Made by a program: the position numbers and the translations under genes
Notes under the pieces: model-generated
The model's input: only the letters and a program-made list of their open reading frames with translations
Databases searched by the model: none
What the model was told of the DNA's origin: nothing
Shown: positions 8,020 to 14,863 of the stretch, piece after piece
How the letters are laid out: each line of letters begins with the position of its first letter
How positions within the stretch are numbered: position 1 is the stretch's first letter
Source of the DNA: Bradyrhizobium sp. CSA112
Lineage (GTDB): Bacteria > Pseudomonadota > Alphaproteobacteria > Rhizobiales > Xanthobacteraceae
DNA: 64,000 bases
Reading direction: 5' to 3'
Assembly: GCF_029051645.1 (NCBI RefSeq)
Contig: NZ_JAACFS010000014.1
Coordinates: 1 to 64,000 of the forward strand

Positions 8020-8787
8020 TCACACAGCCCGGTAGCCGCCGTCGACCATCACGATCGATCCGGAGACGTAGGCCGAGAGATCCGAGGCGAGGAAGATGGC
8101 GGGGCCGACGATGTCCTCTGCGGTCCCGGCGCGGCCGAGCGGCGTGTGATCCATGAACGTCTTCACCAGATCCGGATTGTTGGCGCGGGCGCTGGCGTTC
8201 AGCGGCGTTGCGATGAAGCCCGGACCGATCGCGTTGACGCGGACGCCTTCCTTGCCAAGTTCGGCGGCCAGCGCCTTGGTGAAGCCGAGCACGCCGTGCT
8301 TGGAGGCGGTGTAGGCCGGTGAGCTCGGCGTGCGCACATGTACGAAGGACTGGATCGAGCCGATGTTGACGATGCGCCCCTTGCTGGCGCGCAAGGGCGC
8401 GAGGAAGGCATGCGTCACGTTGAAGACGCCGGTGAGGTTGATTGCGATGATATCTTCCCAATCGCTGATCACGGCGTCCGCGGCGCCCAGCATGCCGTTG
8501 CGGCGGACGATGCCGGCATTGTTGACGAGGATCGAGACCTGGCCAACCTTGTCGGCGACCTGCTTCGCCATCGCGACGCAATTTTCGCGGTTGGCGACAT
8601 CGAGCGCGTAACTTTCGGCCTTGCCGCCGGCGTCACGAATTTCCCGCGCGGCCTCGGCCGCCGCTTTCTCCTCTCTGTCGAGCAGCACGACCTGTGCGCC
8701 CTCGCGGGCATAGCCGATCGCAATGGCGCGACCGATGCCGGAACCTGCGCCGGTGACGACTGCGATATGATTCTGGAGAAGGGGCAT
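8020..8787 (-). CDS. SDR-family NAD(P)-dependent oxidoreductase
   Basis: A classical 255-residue short-chain dehydrogenase. The nucleotide-binding motif is TGAGSGIG at residues 12-19, NNAG follows in the Rossmann core, and the catalytic Ser, Tyr and Lys appear as NIGSIQS and YTASK. An acidic residue after the second strand (LLDREEK) suggests preference for NAD over NADP. The start at 8787 is preceded by GAGGAA. The family oxidises or reduces alcohols, ketones or sugars; the substrate cannot be named. Position next to the P450 gene makes a shared catabolic route possible. Confidence 0.88.
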   Translation of the reverse strand: MPLLQNHIAVVTGAGSGIGRAIAIGYAREGAQVVLLDREEKAAAEAAREIRDAGGKAESYALDVANRENCVAMAKQVADKVGQVSILVNNAGIVRRNGMLGAADAVISDWEDIIAINLTGVFNVTHAFLAPLRASKGRIVNIGSIQSFVHVRTPSSPAYTASKHGVLGFTKALAAELGKEGVRVNAIGPGFIATPLNASARANNPDLVKTFMDHTPLGRAGTAEDIVGPAIFLASDLSAYVSGSIVMVDGGYRAV

Positions 8788-8865
8788 GGCGCGTTTCCTC
8801 TTGCTTGATTTTGCCAGAGGATAGCAAGCGCGCCCGCTTGTACAAGATAGAAGAGGGACGATTTC

Positions 8866-8951
8866 GTAGGGTGGGCAAAGCGACAGCGTGCCCACCATCG
8901 CGAAGACATAAGAAAGGTGGGCACGGCGCTGCGCGCCTTTGCCCACCCTAC
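8866..8951. repeat. Palindromic intergenic repeat, family B (gtagggtgggc type)
   Basis: GTAGGGTGGGCAAAG at the left end is matched by CTTTGCCCACCCTAC at the right, with inner GTGCCCACC and GGTGGGCAC arms. Related copies are at 9575, 10931 and 17149. Confidence 0.85.
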
Positions 8952-9017
8952 ACATGTCGGTTACAATTTGCTCCCGGCGGCAGCGGGGCGATGTCGACGT
9001 CGCGGTAAGGAGACAGC

Positions 9018-9566
9018 ATGATGCAAACAGCAACCCGATGGCGCGGGTTCGGCCTGCGCCGCCGCGCAAGCGCCGTGCTGACCATGCTGTGCACGCTTGC
9101 CGCAGTGTCGTTTCCATCGGGCGGATCGCCGGCCGCCGCGCCGCTCGCGGTGGCGGTGGCGGATTTCGATTATTTCGACGCCTCCGGAGAGGTCGCGGAC
9201 CAGAGCGCGGAGCATCGCGCCCGCGTGGCATCGTTTGCCGCGTTGCTGCGCGATAATCTCGCGGCCCAGGGCGATTATCGCGTGGTGTCGATCGAATGTC
9301 CCGATCGTCCCTGCACCGCCACCAGCATGTCGCAGGATATTTTCATCGCCGCCGCGCGCAAGGCCGGCGCGCGCCTCGTGGTCTATGGCGGCATCCGCAA
9401 GATGAGCACGCTGGTGCAATGGGGCGAAGTTCAGTTGCTCGACCTCGAAGCCGAGAAACTCTTGATGCGGCGAACGGTGACGTTCCGCGGCGACAACGAT
9501 GCCGCCTATCGCCATGCCGCCAATTTCGTCAGCGATACGCTGAAGGAAACGATGCCGAAGCCGTGA
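9018..9566 (+). CDS. Exported DUF2380/DUF3280-like protein
   Basis: The 182-residue product has a signal peptide or membrane anchor (residues about 15-40) and a mature domain starting VAVADFDYFDASGE. Later motifs are SIECPDRPC with two Cys, and LVVYGGIRKMSTLVQWGEVQ. This matches the small periplasmic DUF2380/DUF3280 family, which looks like a TolB-type amino-terminal fold. AAGGAG just before the ATG at 9018 supports the start; the second Met is an equal candidate. Function is unknown. Confidence 0.75.
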   Translation: MMQTATRWRGFGLRRRASAVLTMLCTLAAVSFPSGGSPAAAPLAVAVADFDYFDASGEVADQSAEHRARVASFAALLRDNLAAQGDYRVVSIECPDRPCTATSMSQDIFIAAARKAGARLVVYGGIRKMSTLVQWGEVQLLDLEAEKLLMRRTVTFRGDNDAAYRHAANFVSDTLKETMPKP

Positions 9567-9574
9567 GATGTCCT

Positions 9575-9683
9575 GTAGGGTGGGTTAGGCGACCTGTCCG
9601 CCGTAGCTCCGAGAGCGAAGGAGGAAGCCGTAACCCACCGATGAGCGAGATCGGCGGATTACGCTGTCGCTAATCCGCCCTAC
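9575..9683. repeat. Palindromic intergenic repeat, family B
   Basis: A longer variant that starts GTAGGGTGGGTTAGGC and ends CGCTAATCCGCCCTAC, with GGCGGATTACG inside. Its right end supplies the TAG stop codon (read on the minus strand at 9682-9680) of the downstream RidA-type gene. Confidence 0.8.
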
Positions 9684-10069
9684 GCCTTCTGAAGCTGCGC
9701 CACGCATTCGATCTCGATCAGCATCTTCGGGTCGGGCAGCGCCTGCACCACGCAGGTGGTGCGGGCAGGGTAGGGGGCAGGCCCGAACGCCGACGCGTAG
9801 AGCACGTTCATCGTGGCGACGTCGGATGCGCGGGTCAGCAGCACGTTGACCTTGACGAGATCGCGGAACGTCGCGCCGGCCTCGTCCAGTATGCGCTTGA
9901 TGTTGGCGACGACGAAGCCGAACTGCGCCTCGAAACCGTCCGCCAGCGCGCCCTTGTCGTCGAACCCCGGAATGCCCGAGACGAACAGCAGATCGCCGGT
10001 GCGCGTGGCGAACGAGAGCGGCGGGGACTTGATGCCGGCGGGCGGAGCGAAGTGCTGGATCGGGGGCAT
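9680..10069 (-). CDS. RidA-family (YjgF/YER057c/UK114) protein
   Basis: A 129-residue RidA-type protein. The family hydrolyses reactive enamine/imine intermediates released by PLP enzymes. The core motifs are FVSGIPGFDDKG, NIKRILDEAGATFRDLVKVNV and, near the C terminus, ARTTCVVQALPDPKMLIEIE, which contains the conserved substrate-binding Arg and the Glu. The start at 10069 has AAGGTG upstream. The stop codon lies inside the terminal CCCTAC of a family B repeat, so the repeat may have reset the C terminus. Confidence 0.88.
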   Translation of the reverse strand: MPPIQHFAPPAGIKSPPLSFATRTGDLLFVSGIPGFDDKGALADGFEAQFGFVVANIKRILDEAGATFRDLVKVNVLLTRASDVATMNVLYASAFGPAPYPARTTCVVQALPDPKMLIEIECVAQLQKA

Positions 10070-10107
10070 GGGACACCTTCGTGAGCGGTTCGTTGCCCCA
10101 AGCCTAA

Positions 10108-10141
10108 CGCGCCGCTGCCTCGCTGGAAAGGCAGCGGCGCG
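10108..10141. repeat. Perfect inverted repeat upstream of the RidA gene
   Basis: CGCGCCGCTGCCT at 10108-10120 pairs perfectly with AGGCAGCGGCGCG at 10129-10141 across an eight-base loop. It lies about 40 bases upstream of the RidA-family start. The remaining 10142-10484 shows no gene. Confidence 0.65.
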
Positions 10142-10484
10142 GCGCCTACGACCCGCCGATAGATTGGAAAGCATGATGCCGGTACGATCGCCACTCGAGC
10201 GCCGGAGGAGATCGCCGGGCGAGTACTAGCGCAATCCGATCGCGGCGAACGTAATGCAGTTCACAGGCGCGATAATTTTCGTTCGCTTGCACGTTTGCCA
10301 GATCGGCATCTCGGCCATATTTTGATGAAATTGTGTCATGCCCGTCATCATGCGCTGGCCACGCGGGCCATCAATACGCTTTTCCCCTCCGGCCGATAAG
10401 GTACAATCGGCCTGTCACGACTCAAACGGCGCCGCGCGCTGGTTTGCCAATTTCCCCCGCCAATTTTCCTTGGAGAAAATATCG

Positions 10485-10925
10485 ATGAAGATGCCATCCG
10501 CCCTTCGTGCCGCCGTGCTCGCGCTTGCGGCCGTTGCGGGCGTTACGCTGTCCTCCGCCGCGCGTGCCGACGAAGGTTTCGTGCAGCTTACTATCTACAA
10601 GGCGGGCTGGGTGATCGGCGGCTCCGGCGGCAGCGGCGTGCTGAATTTCCACGGACGGCGCTACCCGCTTTCGACCGGTGGGCTCGACTACGGCTTCGTG
10701 TTCGGCGGCTCGAAGACGGTGCTGCGCGGCCGCGTCAGCAACATCTATCGCCCCTCCGACGTCGCCGGCGTCTACGGCGCGGCCGGCGCGGGCCTCGCGG
10801 TGGGCCGCGGCGCACGCGCGATCGTGCTGACCAACCAGAAGGGCGCGGTGCTCGAATTGACCGGGCACCAGGTCGGACTGATGGCGAACGCAGATCTGAG
10901 CGGCTTGGCGATTACGATGCGGTAG
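10485..10925 (+). CDS. Exported protein of unknown function
   Basis: The 146-residue product has a signal peptide (MKMPSALRAAVLALAAVAGV, cleavage near ARA-DE). The mature domain is Gly-rich and beta-stranded (GWVIGGSGGSGVLNF, LDYGFVFGGSKTVLRG, GAAGAGLAVGRG). This suggests an outer-membrane or surface-associated beta protein; similar small exported proteins are common in Rhizobiales. TTGGAGAAA precedes the ATG. A family B repeat follows immediately after the stop codon. The function is unknown. Confidence 0.75.
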   Translation: MKMPSALRAAVLALAAVAGVTLSSAARADEGFVQLTIYKAGWVIGGSGGSGVLNFHGRRYPLSTGGLDYGFVFGGSKTVLRGRVSNIYRPSDVAGVYGAAGAGLAVGRGARAIVLTNQKGAVLELTGHQVGLMANADLSGLAITMR

Positions 10926-10930
10926 GGTCC

Positions 10931-11017
10931 GTAGGGTGGGCAAAGGCGCGAAGAGCCGTGCCCACCATCCGGCACGTCGCGACAAATGGTGGGCACGCTT
11001 CGCTTTGCCCACCCTAC
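10931..11017. repeat. Palindromic intergenic repeat, family B
   Basis: GTAGGGTGGGCAAAG at the left is matched by CTTTGCCCACCCTAC at the right, with inner GTGCCCACC/GGTGGGCAC arms. It sits between convergent genes and could act as a bidirectional terminator. Confidence 0.85.
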
Positions 11018-11027
11018 GGCCCGTCGG

Positions 11028-11531
11028 TTACCTCACCCCGAGAAAATCCCGCTTGCCGATCTCCACGCCGTTGTGGCGCAAAATGCCGTGGGCGGTGGCG
11101 GCATGAAAATAGAAATTCGGAAACGCAAAATTGACGAGATATTGCTGGCCCTTCATCGTCATCGTGTTGCTCGGGCCGATGGGAAAGGTCACTTCGCGCG
11201 TGTCGCCGCCCTCGAACTGCGCCGGCTTGAACGATTTTACATAGTCGATTGTCTTGGCGATCCGCTGCTGCAATTCCTCAAAGCTCTTTTCCGTGTCGGG
11301 CGTGGACGGCACCTCGCTGCCGGTGAGCCGCGCGCAGGTTTTGCCCGCGAAGTCGCAGACGGTCTGCACCTGCCGCGTCAGCGGATACATGTCGGGGTAA
11401 AGCCGCGCATTGAGCAGCACGTCGGGCTGGATGTTCTTCGCCTTGCAATGCGCTTCCGCTTTCGCGAGCAGGCCGGAAAGGCTGCCGAGAATCTGCAGGA
11501 AGGCGGGCACGGTTGCGTCGTGGAAAGACAT
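11028..11531 (-). CDS. DUF1993 domain-containing protein
   Basis: A 167-residue protein whose start (MSFHDATVPAFLQILGSLSG) and end (NFYFHAATAHGILRHNGVEI) match DUF1993, a helical-bundle family related to DinB. The conserved His residues in the last helix could bind metal, as in DinB-like hydrolases. The central portion has two Cys (TVCDFAGKTCARL). Reaction and substrate are not established for the family. It is convergent with the preceding exported protein across a repeat. Confidence 0.85.
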   Translation of the reverse strand: MSFHDATVPAFLQILGSLSGLLAKAEAHCKAKNIQPDVLLNARLYPDMYPLTRQVQTVCDFAGKTCARLTGSEVPSTPDTEKSFEELQQRIAKTIDYVKSFKPAQFEGGDTREVTFPIGPSNTMTMKGQQYLVNFAFPNFYFHAATAHGILRHNGVEIGKRDFLGVR

Positions 11532-11652
11532 GTGATGCTCTTTTCATGATGTGGAATGAGGCCTCGTGATAACGAGGCGCTTTCCGACATGGGGAGCGGC
11601 AGGGAAAATACAACGCTTGCGACGTGATAATAGCGTTCGATTATTCCCTCGG

Positions 11653-11757
11653 TGTCATCGCCCGCGAAGGCGGGCGATCCAGTACGCCGCGGCGTTCGTG
11701 TTGCGAAGAAACCAACGGCGCGCTGTACTGGATTCCCCGCTTTCGCGGGGAATGACA
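11653..11757. repeat. Palindromic intergenic repeat (family D)
   Basis: TGTCATCGCCCGCGAAGGCG with GGCGATCCAGTA at the left is answered by TACTGGATTCCCCGCTTTCG and CGGGGAATGACA at the right. The nested arms would fold into a compound hairpin between the DUF1993 and transglycosylase genes. Confidence 0.8.
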
Positions 11758-11763
11758 GTGGCG

Positions 11764-13125
11764 CTACCGCGCCGGCGGCATCACCAGGCCGGCGGGCTGC
11801 GCCTGCACGCCGGGTCCGCGCATCCGCGCCAGCAATTCCGCCGTCGGCCAGGAATCCGCCGGCAGGCCATACTTCACCTGCATCGTCTTGACAGCCGTGC
11901 GGCTGAGCTGCCCCATCACGCCGTCGACCTTGCCGACATTGAAGCCCGCGCGCACCAGAAGCTGTTGCAGCTCCTTGAGCTCATTGAGCGGCAGTTGCGC
12001 CACCGGTGCTGACGGCGGCCGCATCGGCGGGGCGCCGGCGATGCGGCTGGCGAGATAGGCCGCGGTGGTCGAATAGATCAGCGAGTTATTCCACTCGGTG
12101 TAGGCGGCAAAATTCGCATAGGCCAGGAACGCAGGCCCGGTGCGGCCCATCGGCAGCAGCAGCGAGGCCGGCATGTCGTCGTTCGGCAGCGGCCTACCGT
12201 CGGGATAGGTGACGCCGAGCTGCGCGAACTTTGCGCGCGACAGTTTGATGGTCAGGTCGGCCTGATCCCACGGGAAATTCGCCGGCGCGCGCACTTCCTG
12301 CAGCCAAGGCTCGCCGCGCCGCCATTTCAATCCGTTGGCGATGTAGTTCGCGGTCGAGCCGATCACGTCGGGCGCGCTGCGCAGCATGTCGCGGTGGCCG
12401 TCGCCGTCATAGTCCACCGCATAGTTGAAATAATGCGTCGGCAAAAATTGCGCCTGGCCGAGCTCGCCGGCCCATGAGCCGATCATCTCGGACGGCGTGA
12501 GATCGCCGCGGTCGATGATCTTCAGCGCGGCGATGGTTTCCTTCTGGAACATCTCCGAGCGGCGGCAGTCATAGGCCAGCGACACCAGCGACGGCAGCGT
12601 ATGCAGCTTGCCTAGCTCGGCGCCAAAACTGCTCTCCAGCCCCCAGAACGCGGCGATCACCGCTGGCGGCACGCCATATTCCTTTTCCGCGCGCGCGAAC
12701 GCCGCCGCATGATTGCGGATTCTCGCCTGCGCATTTTTTGCCGCGCCGTCGGACGCCCTGTTTCGTGCGAATTCGGTGAACACCTGGCCGAATACGCGCT
12801 GGCCGCGGTCGCGGTTGACGATGCTTTGGTCGTAGACGAGGTACGAGGCGGCTTCGGCAAGCGCGCGCTGCGAGACGCCTTCGGCCAGCGCTTGCTGTTT
12901 GAGGTCGGCGAGGAATCGGTCGAACGACATGCCGTTGTGACAGGCCGCCCCACGCGGCGCGCGCGGAGCGGCAGCCGGTGGCTGCTGACCCGGTAGCGGC
13001 GCGACAGCTGGTCTCGGCGCCACCGCGGCCGGCCGGGCCGGTGCGGGGGCTGGTTGGGCGATGGCGAGTGATGAAAGTGTCAGGGACGCCGTGGCAGCAA
13101 TGAAGAATCGGAAAGACGGCATCAA
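11764..13125 (-). CDS. Lytic murein transglycosylase (MltB-like, SLT_2) with peptidoglycan-binding domain
   Basis: The 453-residue protein has a signal peptide (residues 1-23) and an Ala/Pro-rich linker. The SLT_2 catalytic domain has its Glu in FWGLESSFGAELG and continues with SWAGELGQAQFLPTHYFNY. A C-terminal PG_binding_1 domain follows (ELQQLLVRAGFNVGKVDGVMG). It cleaves glycan strands in the periplasm to form anhydromuropeptides and helps wall remodelling. The catalytic and structural motifs look intact. It is monocistronic and lies between repeats. Confidence 0.93.
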   Translation of the reverse strand: MMPSFRFFIAATASLTLSSLAIAQPAPAPARPAAVAPRPAVAPLPGQQPPAAAPRAPRGAACHNGMSFDRFLADLKQQALAEGVSQRALAEAASYLVYDQSIVNRDRGQRVFGQVFTEFARNRASDGAAKNAQARIRNHAAAFARAEKEYGVPPAVIAAFWGLESSFGAELGKLHTLPSLVSLAYDCRRSEMFQKETIAALKIIDRGDLTPSEMIGSWAGELGQAQFLPTHYFNYAVDYDGDGHRDMLRSAPDVIGSTANYIANGLKWRRGEPWLQEVRAPANFPWDQADLTIKLSRAKFAQLGVTYPDGRPLPNDDMPASLLLPMGRTGPAFLAYANFAAYTEWNNSLIYSTTAAYLASRIAGAPPMRPPSAPVAQLPLNELKELQQLLVRAGFNVGKVDGVMGQLSRTAVKTMQVKYGLPADSWPTAELLARMRGPGVQAQPAGLVMPPAR

Positions 13126-13196
13126 TGTCCCCGCAATCGTGAATCCGAAAGGCGAGTTTTAGACCGGCGGGGCGGATTAGCCAACGGCCTAAGCTC

Positions 13197-13274
13197 CGTC
13201 ATTGCGAGCGCAGCGAAGCAATCCATCTATCCCCGTGCCGAGGCGTGGATTGCTTCGCTGCGCTCGCAATGACG
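13197..13274. repeat. Palindromic intergenic repeat, family A (near-perfect)
   Basis: CGTCATTGCGAGCGCAGCGA with AGCAATCCA is mirrored by TGGATTGCTTCGCTGCGCTC and GCAATGACG. This is the cleanest family A copy. The remaining 13275-13478 has no gene and presumably holds the promoter of the molybdenum hydroxylase operon. Confidence 0.9.
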
Positions 13275-13478
13275 GCGGATAGAGCGGGATTTCCGGCGCG
13301 CCTCGGAGCAATTGGCCGCGCAAGCCCCCGCCACGCGCATAGGAGCCTGCCGTATGAACCTGATCTCGCAGGCTGTTCCAACCGCCTCCTGCCGTGTAGG
13401 CTTGGCCGCACTGCGGGGGCGGCATAAGCCCATCGTCCATATGGGGCGGGCAGACAAAAGGGAGATGGCGGGAAGACC

Positions 13479-14351
13479 ATGACGGAACTCCGATATCTGG
13501 CGCCTGGCACGCTTGACGAAGCGGTCGGCGCATTTGCGAAAGCCGGCAGCGCCGCGCGCATCCTGGCCGGCGGCACCGATCTTCTGGTGCAGATGCGATC
13601 CGGCCTGCTGAAGCCCGGCGTGATCGTCGACATCAAGAAGATCCCCGAGATGACCGCGATCGAACAGACCGCCGATGGCGGCTTTCGCATCGGCGCCGCG
13701 GTCTCCGGCATGGCGCTCGCGGAACACAAGAATTTCGGCAGGGTCTGGCCCGGCGTGCTCGAAGCCGTCAATCTGATCGGCTCCAAGCAGGTGCAGGGCC
13801 GGGCGTCTGCCGGCGGCAATCTCTGCAACGGCTCGCCCGCCGGCGACAGCGTGCCCGCGATGGTCGCGGCCGGCGCCATCGTCACCGTGCAGGGCCCGGA
13901 CGGCCGCCGCGAGATGAAGGTGGAAGACGTTCCCGCCGGTCCCGGCCGCACCAACCTAAAACCCGGCGAGATCCTCGTCAGCTTCACCTTGCCGCCGCGT
14001 CCGCCCGGCTCGAGCGATGCGTACTTGCGCATGATCCCGCGCACCGAAATGGATATCGCCGTGGTCGGCGTCGGCGTCAGCCTCACCGTGAAGGACGGCA
14101 CCGTCACCGCCGCCCGCGTCGGTCTTGGCGCCGTCGCGCCGACGGTGCTGCTGGTCGAAGACGCCGCCAAGGCGCTGATCGGCTCAAAGCTCGACGACGC
14201 CGCACTGGCAAAGGCCGCCGCCGCGTGCTCCGCCGCCTGTCGTCCGATCGACGACAAGCGCGGCACCATCGCCTACCGCACCAGGGTGGCCGGCGTGCTG
14301 CTCAAGCGCACCGTTGCGATCGCCGCCCAACGCGCGACCCAGAAGAACTGA
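13479..14351 (+). CDS. Molybdenum hydroxylase FAD-binding subunit (CoxM/CutM-like)
   Basis: A 290-residue medium subunit of the xanthine dehydrogenase/CO dehydrogenase family. The FAD-binding motifs ILAGGTDLLVQMRSG (residues about 26-40) and ASAGGNLCNGSPAGD (about 110-124) are both present. The C-terminal CO_deh_flav_C-like domain follows. It passes electrons between the iron-sulfur subunit and an acceptor. It is the first of three genes in M-S-L order, with 17 bases to the next, so they clearly form one operon. Confidence 0.9.
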   Translation: MTELRYLAPGTLDEAVGAFAKAGSAARILAGGTDLLVQMRSGLLKPGVIVDIKKIPEMTAIEQTADGGFRIGAAVSGMALAEHKNFGRVWPGVLEAVNLIGSKQVQGRASAGGNLCNGSPAGDSVPAMVAAGAIVTVQGPDGRREMKVEDVPAGPGRTNLKPGEILVSFTLPPRPPGSSDAYLRMIPRTEMDIAVVGVGVSLTVKDGTVTAARVGLGAVAPTVLLVEDAAKALIGSKLDDAALAKAAAACSAACRPIDDKRGTIAYRTRVAGVLLKRTVAIAAQRATQKN

Positions 14352-14368
14352 ATCGGGAAATAGTTTTC

Positions 14369-14845
14369 ATGGCCAAAGTTCACGTCACGACCACCATCAA
14401 CGGCGAGCCGATGGAATTTCTCTGCGAGCCTGATGACACCATGCTGGACGCACTGCGCGGGCCGCTTGCCTTAACCGGCTCCAAGGAAGGCTGCGCCTCC
14501 GGCGATTGCGGCGCCTGCTCGATCACGCTCGACGATCGCCTGATCTGCTCCTGCCTGATGCTCGCCGTCGAAGCGCAAGACCACGAGATCAAGACGATCG
14601 AGGGCATGGCGCAGGGCGACAAGCTCCATCCCCTGCAGCAGAAGTTTCTCGAGATGGCAGCCCTGCAATGCGGCATCTGCACCTCGGGCATGCTGGTCGC
14701 CTCCGACGCGCTGCTCCGGAAAAATCCGGAGCCGAGCGAGGAGGAAGTCCGCTTCTGGCTCGCCGGCAATCTCTGCCGGTGCACCGGCTATGACAAGATC
14801 GTCCGCGCGGTGATGGAAACTGCCGCCGAAATGCGCGCGCAATAA
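14369..14845 (+). CDS. Molybdenum hydroxylase 2Fe-2S subunit (CoxS/CutS-like)
   Basis: A 158-residue small subunit with two [2Fe-2S] clusters. The plant-type cluster site is GCASGDCGACSITLD, with a fourth Cys in LICSC. The second domain carries CGICTSGM and NLCRCTGY. It transfers electrons from the molybdenum site to FAD. The start at 14369 (MAKVHVTTTINGEP) follows GGGAAA. It sits between the FAD and molybdopterin genes, 18 bases from the latter. Confidence 0.92.
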   Translation: MAKVHVTTTINGEPMEFLCEPDDTMLDALRGPLALTGSKEGCASGDCGACSITLDDRLICSCLMLAVEAQDHEIKTIEGMAQGDKLHPLQQKFLEMAALQCGICTSGMLVASDALLRKNPEPSEEEVRFWLAGNLCRCTGYDKIVRAVMETAAEMRAQ

Positions 14846-14863
14846 TTTGCGGGAGACAGCCCA

